This document shows positions 1-13,300 of a DNA stretch of 64,000 nt, one piece after another (the stretch's first letter is position 1; each line of letters starts with the position of its first letter). The DNA comes from Lanius collurio (taxonomy: Eukaryota; Chordata; Aves; Passeriformes; Laniidae). The stretch lies in NCBI GenBank assembly GCA_020086605.1, contig JACBWW010000015.1, positions 13,070,390 to 13,134,389 of the forward strand, read 5' to 3'. The notes beneath the pieces are model-generated. The model searched no databases. It saw only the letters and a program-made list of their open reading frames with translations, and was not told the DNA's origin. The position numbers and the translations under genes are program-made.

Positions 1-354
1 AAATTGCTCCCACAAGACTAATTTACAGGAGTGTTTCTTCTATATTTTACATCAGGAAAAACAAGAGGCTATTATATGATTTTCTCTATAGAGGTTTATA
101 ATACCAGTGTGAGGAAAATCAAACTGTGCAGAAGTGGACAAACTGTATACATTCATATTTTACTGAAGGGCTCCAGGGATGGGAAGAAGGAAGCGTAAAA
201 CATCCAAGAATGTCAAACATCTATGTAGCTTACATTTATTCCATTGAATCTAACAGCATGCATTCTTCCCAGATGTTCTTGCCAATGTTTATGTTATCAC
301 TTCCATATTTTATTTTATTTTTTTTACATTTTCTGTTGTTGTTTCAATTTCTAG
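1..354 (+). other. DCHS2: Intron (3' end) upstream of first visible DCHS2 exon
   Basis: AT-rich non-coding sequence ending in a pyrimidine-rich tract and a TTTCTAG acceptor at 348-354. The open frame that runs through it from position 126 is not coding: it lacks cadherin similarity until the acceptor, where the cadherin repeat begins abruptly. Confidence 0.8.
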
Positions 355-1374
355 ATTCGTTAGAAGTGGTTACTTACCGAATCTGCTCTGGTGATCCACA
401 CGGAAAGTTCTCCATCGACCCCCAGTTTGGCATTATCCGTACCAAGAAACAGCTTGACCACGAAGCTCAGTCTGTGGTGGTGCTCACTGTTCAGTCACAG
501 CTGGGTAAATCCCCCATCTACAGCAGCACTCAAGTCAGCATATCTGTGACAGACATTAATGACAACCCTCCAGTGTTTCTTACCAAATCTGATAAGGTAA
601 CCATCTCGCATAGCCAGCCTCCTGGCACTGCTGTCTACATTGCTCATGCAGAAGACAAAGACAGTGGCCTGAATGGGGCAATCAAATACAGTATTGCAAG
701 CAAGCAGTCAAATGCATTTAGCATTGATCCAAGTCTTGGAGTGATAAACCTCACCAGGACGGTGTTTGCGGAAAAGCAGCAGGAATATACTCTACACATA
801 GCAGCTGAGGACGGTGGAAGTCCTCCTCTGACTTCTTTGCTGGTCTTGACAGTGGTTATTGAAGAGCTGAAGATGGGCCCTACTTTGATTTTTCAAAGCT
901 TGGTGTATCAAGTAGAAATCAGTGAAGCTACCTCTCCAGGTGCCCAGATCCTTCAGGTTCAAGCCCACTCACTTGATCCACACAGCGTTACCTCCAGTCT
1001 GACATATTCCTTAGAGCCTAGCACTGATTCTGTTGCATTTGGAATCAGCTCTGATACTGGCTGGATTTATCTTCGGAAACATTTGAACTACGAATGTGCA
1101 CAGATGCTAAGTTTTAGAGCCTTGGTCAGTGCCTCTGAGGACAAAAACCTTAGGCAAAATGCAAGCACATCTATAATAGTTAATGTCCTGGATGAAAATG
1201 ATCATGCTCCCATGTTTATGCGTGAGAGCTACTTCTTTGAAGTTGAGGAAAATCCAATTCCCAGTGGTGTGGTTGGCACCATTACAGCTGTTGACAAAGA
1301 CTCCGGAAGAAATGGACAGCTTTCCTATTTCCTCTTGTCTGATGGAAAGTATTTCAAGATGAATTCCAACACAG
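355..1374 (+). CDS. DCHS2: DCHS2 exon A: three cadherin linkers
   Basis: This 1,020-bp exon starts at the second base of a codon and ends with the first base of a Gly codon (phase 1 on both sides). It encodes residues 1-339. It holds the end of one repeat ([11 protein letters not shown]), a complete repeat whose C-terminal linker has lost the calcium motif (IEELKMGP in place of DxNDNxP), a complete repeat ending [11 protein letters not shown], and the start of a fourth ([21 protein letters not shown]). The donor is ACACAG/GTAGCA. The reading continues past the donor only four codons before a stop, which supports the splice. Confidence 0.88.
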
Positions 1375-4300
1375 GTAGCATTGTATGATTTGTAATCTGC
1401 CTAATATTGCTTTTGGAAAGCAGCCTTCCCTAAGGGTATGGAAGTAAAGTATAAAGCTTTCAGGAACTGCTGTGAATCTTTGCGTTGATATATGAATATT
1501 TTAACTCAGAGCTTCACAATTTGGGGAATGAAATAAACCCAATACATTTTCATGAAGAATGAACTAACCCTTAGGATTTTATTTTTTTCATGACTTTGTT
1601 CAGGTCACTTGGTCATAAGTTTCAGTGTTTGACTGCAAGAAATTAAAAGGAGAAGTTTTAAGTTATAGCTTCAATAGTTCATATGAGGAATTCCTTTGCC
1701 TGTGATCAAGTAGAGAGGAAAAGTACAGATCAGCCATAACTATAAATGTACTTATGAAGCTAGACAAACTGATTTAAAATACTTGTGAATACCTCTGTAG
1801 CTGACTTCAAAACTGAGTTCATGTTGTAGATGGCATCCCAGAAGTCAAATTGGCTGAGAGAAATTTTTCACAGCACAGGGTGTATTCTGCAGTGAATCTC
1901 AAATGCCTTGAGTAATAGGGTTATGTCTACAGAGTATGACACCACAGACCAGAGCATGGAGAGCCTGAAGGAAGGGAATCATTCAAGGCACACTGGCACC
2001 GTAAATAATCCAGTTTAGCAAAATGATACATAGCAAGCAAAGATCTGCTGTTTAAAATTCCTATTTCCAGATGTCCAGTCCCCATGGGGAGTGAATAGGC
2101 TTTCCCAGAATTTCTCTGCATGAATCTCAAAATAAAAGCAGGTTCCTTTTGAGTACACTTATGGAAGTTTACAGGCAAACAGAATATGAGGAGTTAATCA
2201 AGAAGATCTTAAAAAAACATGTGGTAATCTGTGTGATGGGCTTTGGTCAACCACAAATCTCCGGCTATATTGGGTATTGCTAAGCAGATAGGGAGAAGAT
2301 TGGTCAGATTTATTTGCTGCGTTTACTAGAATATATGGGAGACATAAGGGTTTCTGATTAATGTGCATAATTAATAAAGGCCACTTGCCAGCAGTTAAAC
2401 CCCTGTGCTCATGTAATATCTGTCCTGAAGTGTGGTGAAGGCCAGATGGATTTCTTTGGAAGGTCAGCACTTCGGTTCATACTGTTTTATCTTTGCTCTG
2501 GGGCACCCAGTGTACAGTAAAAGATGTAATATGGTATTAAAGTACATGTGCAAAACTGTGATTGACAGAATGTTTCTACAGAATGGGGCTTGTAAAGCTG
2601 ATATTTTAATGTCAGTGGTCAGGTGTTAGAGAGCACATATCATTATTTCACATTAAATGCATAATTGCACGCAGTAAGGTGAGCGCCAGCACACAGTAAA
2701 CGCTTAACTCCATTTCTCCCTGCTTTTCCTTGGCCCTCAGGTGAAATCATAAACTGGGCAGCGCTGGACCGCGAGGAGCGGGCGCACCACGAGCTGCGGG
2801 TGCTGGTGACGGACGCGGGCCGGCCCCGGCGCAGCGCCACGGCCGCCGTGCGCGTCTCCGTGCGCGACCGCAACGACCACGCGCCGCGCTTCCCGCAGGG
2901 GGCGCTGCGCCGACAGGTGCGCCGGGGGGGCGGGGCGCGGGCTCCGTGCAGCGCCGCCCTGCGGCCGCACCGGGAACTGCAGGTCCCACCGAACTGACCA
3001 CAGCGGGGCGCTCCAGGTGAAAGGATCACACCTGCATAATTGTGTTTGTGTACACAGTGTGATCCCTTTTGGTCTCCGACCTCCGGGTCCACCATCCTAA
3101 AGATGTTTGAGGCAGTGCTCTATGCAGGCCGCGACAGAGGGTTGATAGAACTCTGTTGTTTAACCATCTCCCGAAATGCTCGTTGCACTCACTGTAAATA
3201 TTACTGAAATGGAAACTAGAGCAGCAGCTAAACTCTTGTGTTATGGTGAGGGATTTGTTTTAAGACTGACTTTATCCATATATCCATGTAATTGTGTAAT
3301 TGCAAATAATTTGTAAACTGCTTGGTTTACAGGTTTTGGAAGAGCAGCCGTCAGGGACGCTTGTTACTACTGTCTTCGCAAAAGACTTTGATTCTGGAAA
3401 CAATGGTGTTGTATTATATTCAATAGAACCAGGTAAGAATTTAAAGGTTATTAATATGAAAGTAGACATTAAAAAAACTAGAATTTCAGGAAAGCCATGT
3501 ATCATACAGGGTTTTATGTTTATTTTGTGTCTAGTAGAATAAAAGTGCCTCTATAAGTCAGGAATCAGGACCACCATGTGTCTTATGAAGTGTGTAAGGA
3601 AGTGCAAGCAGCTGCCTTTCTTTCCTTCACTCTCTGCCTCCTCTTTCAAGGGATTTAGTTGCTTCTGCGGCTGTCCAGAAAGCGTTCAAACAGCAGTCGA
3701 AAAATATTAGGACCATGATCCTGCACAGTTTAGAATCTCAGTCAGTTGTTTAACATCTTAAAGGAAAAATTATTTCCCTTTTCCCATAACCAATTGAAAA
3801 TTTTCCTGCTAAAGTAACGGTTGTGACAGTCTGAGACAGGGATCAGAGGGATCAGCAGATAATCTGGGCAAACAATGAGGTTTGTGGTTTTTAGTTCAGG
3901 TTTCACCCTTTGTTTAGCACTGTGTTAACCTGACATAGCCTGGCTGCTTAAAAACACTTCTCTTTAGTTTTCCCCATAATTCCTGCATGTAGTAGTTCAC
4001 TTCTGGGGTAAACTGTAGGATCCAGTTTCGTTTGCAGTGAAATTAGTAACAGAGCAGTCCTAAATTAGGACATGAGTGGGACTGGGTCATTAATACTGGT
4101 AAGAGACATAGATGTGATGTCTGGTTTTGCTGCATACCACTTGCTACACTTTCATAAAAGTGAGAACTCCATCTGTAACCAGGAAGGAAAATAGGTCTGT
4201 TCCTCCTGCTTTCCTTCACTATTGTTTCAAAACAGTAAGAGCTATCAGGAACAGAACTATTTCCTTTTTGTTTGGTTTCTGTTCCATTCTACCAGTTTAA

Positions 4301-7300
4301 TGTAATCAATACTTTTTAAGCTTGGGATTTGCAATCTATGGTAATTTGCATGTAGAACTTACTGTTTCATCAGAGCAAGAAAACATTATTCCCTAAATTT
4401 GGATATAAATGATTGCATATTCCAGAAGGAATTGGACAGTATCTTAGACTTCTGCATTGTGAGTAAGAATATTTTGCACAGGAAAGATCCCCCTTGTGAA
4501 AAAGGTAATGAGTAGGGTGCAACCCTTTGTTTGAAGAGTGATGGCCAGGCAGTACAGGAACTGTTTTTCAGAGGTCTCTGCCTGTTCATGTATCTTACTA
4601 TGCCCCCTTCCTTCAAATAGCACATTGGATTTTCTTACTGGCTTCACTGTAGAGCCCCAGAGGGGAGTAAGTAAGAGTTCAAATTATAAAAATGACTAGA
4701 AATACATAATATGACTGGTCTTGCAAAAGCTGTCTCTGGAAAGAACAAAAGGATAAAAACAGCAGCAGACAATTTCCCCCCTCCACCCTTCAAATGCAAA
4801 AACCCCTAAAAAATCCCTCCCAGCCTTGGAACTAGATATTTTCCTGATAAACAAATCCAGAAACAGCTGAACTTCTCTGATACTAATTTTTGTTGTTGAT
4901 AGTTGGCTCATAGCCTTTAACATCTGGTCTTCTCTTTCATGGTGAAGTTCTTGCCTGGTTTATATTTAAAATAGTATTTTCTAGTTCTGGGACATTGTTC
5001 AGTGCTTAAATATGAAGAAGAAATATGATCTGATTTACAGCCATATTTGTTAAACAGAGAGACAGCAGGTTAATTGGAGAACTCCATGCAGAGCAGTGCT
5101 CTGCTCTGCAGTCATGGGAGTGCCACAAGATGAAGAGCTGCGAGTGTCAGTGTCAGCTGTTAAGCTTGTAAATGTTGCTGGGTAATTTTTAATGTTCTTG
5201 AGATCTTAAGGAAATGTCAAGATATCAGGAATATATTAAGCTATGCAGGAATGTTAATGACAAATGCCAACAAATTACATAAGGAAAAAATCTGTAAAAG
5301 AACTGTGAGGTTTACACGCCACATGAATTTTTTTAGGCTAGAGGGAAGTGTTTCCATCAAAGTGCCCCTCCCTTTTCCTAGAAAATCAAAGCAAATCATC
5401 CCTTAAAAATGTATGTGGGTGGTCACATGACCCTACCTCCACTTGTGTGTTATCACTGAAAGAGTAACCTGATCCAGAGGGAGGTGAATCCCAGCTCTGT
5501 GTACTATTTATTGTTTAGTGATGCTGGCAGTCAGAAAGTGATTTGCCTGGTCTTTATGACTGTCAGTAGGATGTAGCATAGCATTTACAACAGAAATTAG
5601 TGTGTATTTATAGTGCATCTGGAACTACTGCTTTGAGTGTTAAGACTAGCATTGGCAGAGGCAGTTACAGTTATATTTGGAGCAATTATGTGAATGCAAC
5701 ATTAGCACTTGACCTCACCAGTGCCAAGAGAAGCCTAGTTACACTGCTAATGCACACGAATTGGCAAGTGCTGTACATGTGTCTGTGAGGAAGTACTCGT
5801 TCTCCAGAACGAGCAGCATGCAAGGAGCATTCCTAGACTTGCAGAGGGCTACATTTCTGCAAAAGCCCTCATCATGTTCAGGTTCTTCGGGAGCCACGGC
5901 ATTGCCTTCCTCTTTTCTGTTAAGGGAAACAACTTTTCCATCATCTTAAAGGAGGAGGACATGGTCAGGGCACTAAGTATTTTAACACCTAGGAAAGAAA
6001 CAGTTCTTCAGGGAATTAGGTAAAAATACATAGTTAGCTATCACTGTGTGCTGAGGTCACTAATCTCTGAGAAATCTCTAGTGTTCCTTTGTGTCTGTTT
6101 CTGGGCCGTTTTGCCTAAATGCCAGTCTCTGTAAGGGCCTGAATGATCAGCCAAAGTTCACAGTAACACATTGCTTGGTGTTTCTCAGGCCACTGGGTTT
6201 TTTTGGTTCTAAAATACAGTTTCTCTGATCATCTTTGAGAGCACATAGCTGAGAGAGTGTCTGAGTTTTGGAGAACCTCATGTAAATGAAAGTCTGGCCA
6301 ACAGGTTGGACAAGGCAGAGGTGAAAAATTTAATTGTAAAAGCATATGTATTTATTGGCAGGTTACTTTTGCAAGCACAAGAAGAGACTGGAGCCATTAG
6401 AGTCTAGTTATTGACGAGACTGTTCCAGGCTTTATCTGCTCTTTCCAGCTTCCTTATTCCTTATCCATTTCTCCTCTACGTTCTTCCTTTTCTCCTCAGA
6501 TACAAAGGGACGTATTTAGGGTGTATGACATAAGCAGCAGCTGCCTAATTCAGGTGACTTAGGGAGATGAGAGCTAAGGAAATGTTTCTAGAAATGCAGC
6601 GAGCATGAGCTTTTAGAGCAATGACTGGCATGCCCTATAGCATATAGAGCTATATAAACTTTTTTCTCAGTGTAAAAGTCTTCTCTGATTTCCAGTCAAA
6701 TGGCTACACTTTGAATACACTTTAAAAATAGATTGATAAAAATACCAGAAAAATAGACATGGGGCGTTTCAGTTTTGACTGTCTTTATAGTGTGGTATCA
6801 GATAAAAAAATGAAAATGTGGAACACTTTACAAAATCAAAGTCCCCGGGGGTTTTGCTTCTATACAATGTCTCTTTCCAATATTTTCAGCCTTTTTTCTT
6901 ACTTTTATTGCCACCAAAATATGCACAAAACTATTTCATGCAATATTTGAATTTTAGTGTAACTTTAAGTGTAGGTTTTAGTGAAATACTGAAAATGTAT
7001 GCATGCAATTCACATTATGTGTTCTGTTTGCCATATCTCCTGTGACTTTTGCTTAGCTGGGATTTTGTGTCATGAAACATTATATGGAACAAAATAGCAG
7101 ATCTGTGAATCTAGACATATTGTTGGGACCTACACCAGGAAAGTAAACCAAAAGCTATTTATGAAAACGGTAATATAGCAGCAGCAACATTTTAAAATTA
7201 CCATGAAAAATGCAAAATGCAAGACTGTCTCATTCAATATAATTGTCTCTATACATTGGTTCCTTTTTTTGGCAAACCTTCCTTTTGTTGTTAATGTTCC

Positions 7301-10300
7301 AAACAGCAAGACTGAACCCAGAAGGGACTTAAGGGGAATTAGAAAGCTATAGTCACTCAAAAAATAGCAGAACAATATTGACAAAAACTTCTATTTGTTG
7401 GTTGTGAAAACCCAGTTTTCTGCCTAGTTTGCTAAGCGCTTTTTTCCTTCAAATGCTACAGGTGCAAATATTTTACAGTTGCAGATGATGTGATTGGATA
7501 CAAAAGTGAACATCTACATGTGTAGTTAACTAATTTGAATGTGCACATTTGGAGAACATAAACAGCTTCATGCTCACTTAGGTGCCTATAGAAATATAGT
7601 TCTTTATGGGTGTTTTGTGTACTACATCTGCACTGAATTTATTTTTACTATAGTTGCTTACTATAATAGCAGCTGTTATGCTGCATGACTTTATTTAACC
7701 CACTAGTGCACCTTATTAAAAATTCACATAACAGAAAGCTGTTTGCATAGTATTCTAGCAGAGAAGTACTTCTAACAACTGTGATTTTCTCAGTTTCTGG
7801 TGATGTATACAAAGTAATAGCTACTTTCCCATTTTACTAAAATTTTAGAGTAATTTGTATTCCCTTTCTTGGAAATGTGGGAGGTGTGTGTCAGTCTCTT
7901 TTCCCAGGGGAAGGTTTAGATTGGATATTAGGGAAAATTTCTTTACTTAGTGGTTTGTCAAGCATTGGAGCAGGCTGCCCAGGGAGGTGGTGGAGTCACC
8001 ATCCCCCACAGCATTTAAAAGACATGTAGACGTGGTACTTAGGGACATGGTTCAGTGAACTTGGCAGTGTTGGGTTAAGCATTCCACTTAATGATCATAA
8101 TGATCTTTTTCAACTTATATGATTCTATAATTCTTAGTCATAAAGAACTGTTTACTCATCTGGGGTAGAATTATTCTTTGCAACTCTCCAATAAATGTAA
8201 TATGATGTGACTGCAAGTAATAACTGTAATTAAAAGTCACTTGTTATTGGAGTGCCACCAGTCCTTGAGGAAAGGTATAAACATAATTTCCTATATTCAC
8301 ATGTTGCTATGCAACAGCTTACTGTAAGATTTTAGGTACCCTCAGCTGGCTGCTGGTACAGAGCACAAGCAGGGCAGGTGGCACCACTGCAGTTATGGGG
8401 TAGCATAGGGGTCAGCAGTGCTCTTTGCTGGCCCCCCTGATCTGTGAGTCTCAAGAGCCATCTGGGTAGCTGGCAGGAGATACTTGACCCTTTGTGCCAG
8501 TTTGGAGACTAAGACTTAGTTCTTTCTCTGGCCCTGTCTGCCAAGGTTGGAAATAGAGCAGCCCTAGGGTATCTGTTGCCCTCCTGATGCACACATCATT
8601 GATGTGAGTAGTATTGGTACAAAACTGGGCAGCTGCTTTAGTACTCTATGGCATTTCTCTCTGTACTTTTCTGAATCCAGATTAAGTGGTTTATAATCAC
8701 TGTGTACTCAATCAAAGAAGAGGTGAACCAAACAAGCCAGAGAGATCCAAGTGAGTACAGCAGGTTTCTTTCCTCAGGGTCCTGCTCTTTATTCACTGTT
8801 CATTACCACGTTCAGTTCTATGGAGGGTGAACTGTTACTGATTTGTAATAACATGTATCCATTTTTACCCCACAGAAGAGGATGTAGGATACTTTCAGAT
8901 TGATGCTGTCAGTGGAGAACTAAGAACAACCCGGCCTCTGTCACATGCTGAGAGATCAGACTACAGAATAATTGTCACAGCCAAGGACCAGGGGGTGCCT
9001 TCGCTTCAAGGACATGCTACACTTTACATTCAGGTACTTATTTACATTGTACAGATAGAACAATTCTGTTAGATGTTTATTTTCTTTGGGAAAAAAAAAA
9101 TTAGAAGAAGCCAGGGAAATAAACTGAAGGAAGAAGTTAAAAATTGTAAGCACCTTGTCTCATGGTAATTTGTTTTGGCCATTTTTCTGTTGAGGGAGGA
9201 AATGAGAGGGCAGACTCATTTTGATTTGTTAAGAATGCACAACAACATTCTGGATCATCTTGCAAATAGATGATGCTTGTGCTTTAGTAGGAGATCATTA
9301 GGAACACCGGAAAATAGGAGGAAAATATCCAGGTAGGCAGGAAGAAAAGCAAATATAAAGAGGGACTGAAAGTGGGGAAGAGAATAGACTTTTTTGTTTT
9401 CTCCACTAAGTTGCTCTCTTTTCTAAATTCTGTCTCTATAACCTTGTATAAGGATATCTCATTTCTTTGTGCTGGTGTATACTGAGCTGCATGGCAGTGA
9501 AATGCAGTGTGTGCTCACTGCACAGGCAGCCACCTGCTGTTCATCAAGCCACAGTGGGGCTGCTTTGTCCAGGCCTCCTGTGCATTACTCTATCAGAGGC
9601 TGAATGTCACTGAGGTTGCCATTTTCAAGTCACCCTAAAGATTTTGGATAGCTTGTAATAACATGCTTCAATCCAAACAAGGCAAATGCCATTCCCACAG
9701 TTAAAGAGGGTTAAAGGACTCCTCTCCCTGAGCAACAGGAGAAACAACAGGTGATGAACTGACCAAAACTCCCACTCCCTGTCTCCCTGTGCCACTGTGG
9801 GGGAGGAAGTAGAGCTGGGAAGGACAGAGGGGTGGGGGGAAGGTGTGTTTTTTAGGCCTTATTTTACTTCTCAGTATCCTGCTCTGATCTTGTTAGCAAT
9901 AAGTTCAGTTAATATCTCGAATTCTAGTCTGTTTTGGCTGTGATGGTATTTGCTGAGTGGTCTCTCCTGGTCCTTAACTCATTAACCTCCATTGTATTTT
10001 CTCTCCTCTGTTCAGCAGGGGAGGGGAGTGAGAGAACAGCTTTGCTGGGTGCCTGGCATCCAGCCAGGGTCAACCCACTACAGATTACAATATTCATAAT
10101 AACAGTGGGAAAATATTGCAGTCTTTTTGTTTTGGTTTCAGGTGATCCCACTTCCCAATAGGAGACCTGGCTTCTCACAAGACTTCAAGCACTTTGTCGT
10201 ACCTGAAAATTTTAAACCTGCACAAGTGTTGGACTCTCTGAAGGTGCCTGATAACCATCTAGCACCTAACAGGAAACTGCATTTCAGTATTGCTAAAGAT

Positions 10301-13300
10301 GATGATAACGTTCATTTTGAAATTGACAGCTTGACAGGAGACCTTTATCTTTCCAAGGAGCTTGATTATGAAACAGATTCGCACTTTCTTTTGCAAGTTA
10401 TTATAAAGGATTACAATAATCCCCCACAAAATAGCACTGTCTTCCTAAGTATTGATGTAGAAGATAAGAATGATCATTCTCCATATTTTCAAGATGACTT
10501 TGTAGTGATTGGCATAGAAGAAAATGTACCTGTTGGGACTCTGGTTTATACATTCGATGCAAAAGATGGAGATGGCAGTTTTCTGAACAGCAAAATAGAG
10601 TATTCCTTAGAAATGAGTAACATGAGTAAAAATCCATTTCTTATTCACCCTTTCTATGGCTCCTTGACCACAGCTTCTCCACTAGACAGGGAGATTACTC
10701 GTTCTGTGATCTTGACAGTGTTTGCAGAAGACCAGGCAATAAATCTGACTGAGCGGAGGCTGGATTCCCTGGCTGTGAAAATTGTTATTTTAGATATCAA
10801 TGACAACAGTCCCAGTTTTATGTCTTCCCCCCTTTCCTATGTCATGGAGGATGTGGAGGTGGGCTTCCTTGTACACCACATAACTGCAAAGGATCCTGAT
10901 GAGGGAAGAAATGGACAAGTTACATATCACATTCTTTCAGGCAATGAAAACAGAGTATTTGTACTGGATAAAATCACAGGTACTGTAACTTCTCTTCACT
11001 GGGGTTTCTCGTGTTGTGCTTCTCACAGTAACATTTGGGAGTGCATGCCATCCAATACTGAAATACCACATTAGTGTGGCACTCTGCCCAGGTGGCTTAT
11101 TGTGTCCTCAGGGGTGATTGCCTTGAGCAGAGCACCACACAAGCAGGGCAGTACTGCACACAACGGCCAAGCTTTGTGAGACTCACCCCAAAAATTTTGG
11201 CATGACACTTTTACTGTGTTGTGTAGGAGCATCTTCCAATAGTGCATTAAGGAAGAAAATGGGAAGAAAATGAGTGCAGTGAAATACCTCATTCTGATTT
11301 TGGCACGATGCATACTTAAATCATGTGCACACATGTATGTTCTGTTATGTATGCATGAGGAAAGGCAAAGTCAAGATTGAGGAGTCTGCATTACACTGCA
11401 GGTGGAACGTGTTCTGTGGAGGCTCAAACTGCTGATGAATTTCATTCTTCAGCCCTCTGAAATTCTCTGGTTTCTAACTATTATACTGTGTTTGCACAAA
11501 TGCAAATATCACCCTAGTGGTTGTAATATCTTCTGGTTCTTATACTGATTTTGAATCCTTTAGGTGATGCAGCTAACACTGTTTGGTAGAGCTCTTAACT
11601 GCATAACTTATGTGCGAAAGAAGACAAATATTTAAGTTAAATAAAGTTAAAAAGTCAAGCCCAGTGTTAAATAAAAAGAAATCTCTGAACTTCACTTGAA
11701 TTTTCCATGAATCCCAATTTCCCTGGATGCCAAAGGCAGTATTTCTGTTCCAGGGAATCACAGGACTGCAAAGTCCAGGAGCATTGCAGTAGTGGCACGG
11801 TGATGCTACACTGAAGCTGTGAGTGCTGGAACAACTAGGATCCTAACCTGGACCAGAATACTTTTTAAAGACCCTTTTTTCTTTAAATTAGGACTCTTAA
11901 CTACAGCCCAGCTTCTAGACCATGAGGTTCAGGAGTGCTACAGTTTGACAGTCATGGCTCTTGATGACGGCAGCCCAGCTCTCTCTGCCACACAAGTTCT
12001 AACCATCATTGTTCTTGATGTGAATGATGATACCCCAGTATTTCTGAAACAACTTTACAAGACTGCAGTTCATGAAAACCAAGATCCAGGGGCGTTTGTC
12101 ATAAAAGTGGAGGCCGTGGACCGAGATGCAGGTAATTTGTGTCCTTTTGCAAGTAATTTACTTCTGGACAATAACAGACCAATACAATCTTGCTGCCTTG
12201 AGTGTACAGCTCTTGTTCTTTTCCCAAGGTAATGTATGACCTTTGAGTTTCAAAATACGGATCTTCAATCGGGCCTTGGAGGTATTCTGACTTGCACTCT
12301 CGTGTAGCTTCAGCTCTGATGGATATATTAAATGTAAAATATGTGCTTGTGTGACGCAGCATATTGTAGTTTTCATGTGAAGAAAGCCAGCGTGTTCCAG
12401 TTATAAATCAGCAAACAGTAGTCAACTCAAAGTTAATATCTGAACACTTTTTTGTTCTTAATCAGAGTGGTTTGGATAGTTTTAAAGTAGTTCACTAGTC
12501 AAGAGTCCTGATTTTGTAACGGAACCGGCAAATATGCACTTATCTTTTCTGACCAGAGAGGGGCACTGTCATCCAAGATTTTCCAGCTTGTTGAGCTGTG
12601 AAGGGATTGTGAAAGCTGGTCTGCATTTTAAATAGGACTTTACATGCTAAAGAATGCTAATACATTGCTTTTCAAAAATACACAGAATGCATGAATAGGA
12701 TGTGGGTATGGTTCATCTCCTCAGTGAATCACATGTGAGGACTAAACCTGAGTCTGCTAAGCAACAAAATATTCCCTCCAGTTCTTCAGTTACCTGCTCT
12801 TTTGAACTGTCTAAAATGCATAGCATATGATGTTACTGGTAGTCCACATGCTGGAGCAGTTATACAGGGTCTATGTGATAAATAATAAACCCTGAAAAGA
12901 GAGTTAAATATTAGAATACTCCTGTGTTTGGCCCAAATGTAGTTTCAACTCTGTGAATAACTTCCTTTTTACTGTGGGTTCACTTTCTGTACTTCCTTTA
13001 GAATTGCGTGAGACTACGCTATCCTACAAATAGGTAATGGACCTTGTTAGCAAAATAATCTTCTGTATTCAGTAATGTTAATGTAATGTTAATGTAGAGC
13101 ATAGGCTGATGTGAGCTCAGTAGAGGTATTACATGGAAAAGGCATTTCCCCAAAAGTATATAAAGTGTTTAGGAATTAGGAATGGGGAGGTAACGTAATG
13201 TCTGTTACGATCTTCATTACAGCTGAGCTGCACTGCAGTCTGCCTCTGTATCTCACTCTTCCAAGTATTTTCTTTCTTTTGTGGATCACAATACTTAAAA

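Larger units (their letters stand above)
2741..3016. promoter_or_regulatory. Intragenic CpG-island-like block
   Basis: Exon B and the first roughly 100 bases of the following intron form a compact stretch very rich in G+C and in CpG dinucleotides, with abrupt return to AT-rich sequence on both sides. It may be an orphan CpG island with regulatory activity, or simply the trace of GC-biased gene conversion. The sequence cannot decide between them. Confidence 0.5.

Noticed and set aside
126..354. Upstream extension of the first open frame with a hydrophobic stretch, considered as a signal peptide and gene start
   Set aside because: It lies in intron sequence before a clear acceptor; the cadherin repeat that follows starts mid-domain, so the gene's true start is outside the window.
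2643..3095. Overlapping Arg/Ala/Pro-rich frames on the minus strand over exon B
   Set aside because: GC-rich DNA lacks stop codons in all frames; these are shadows of the real cadherin exon.
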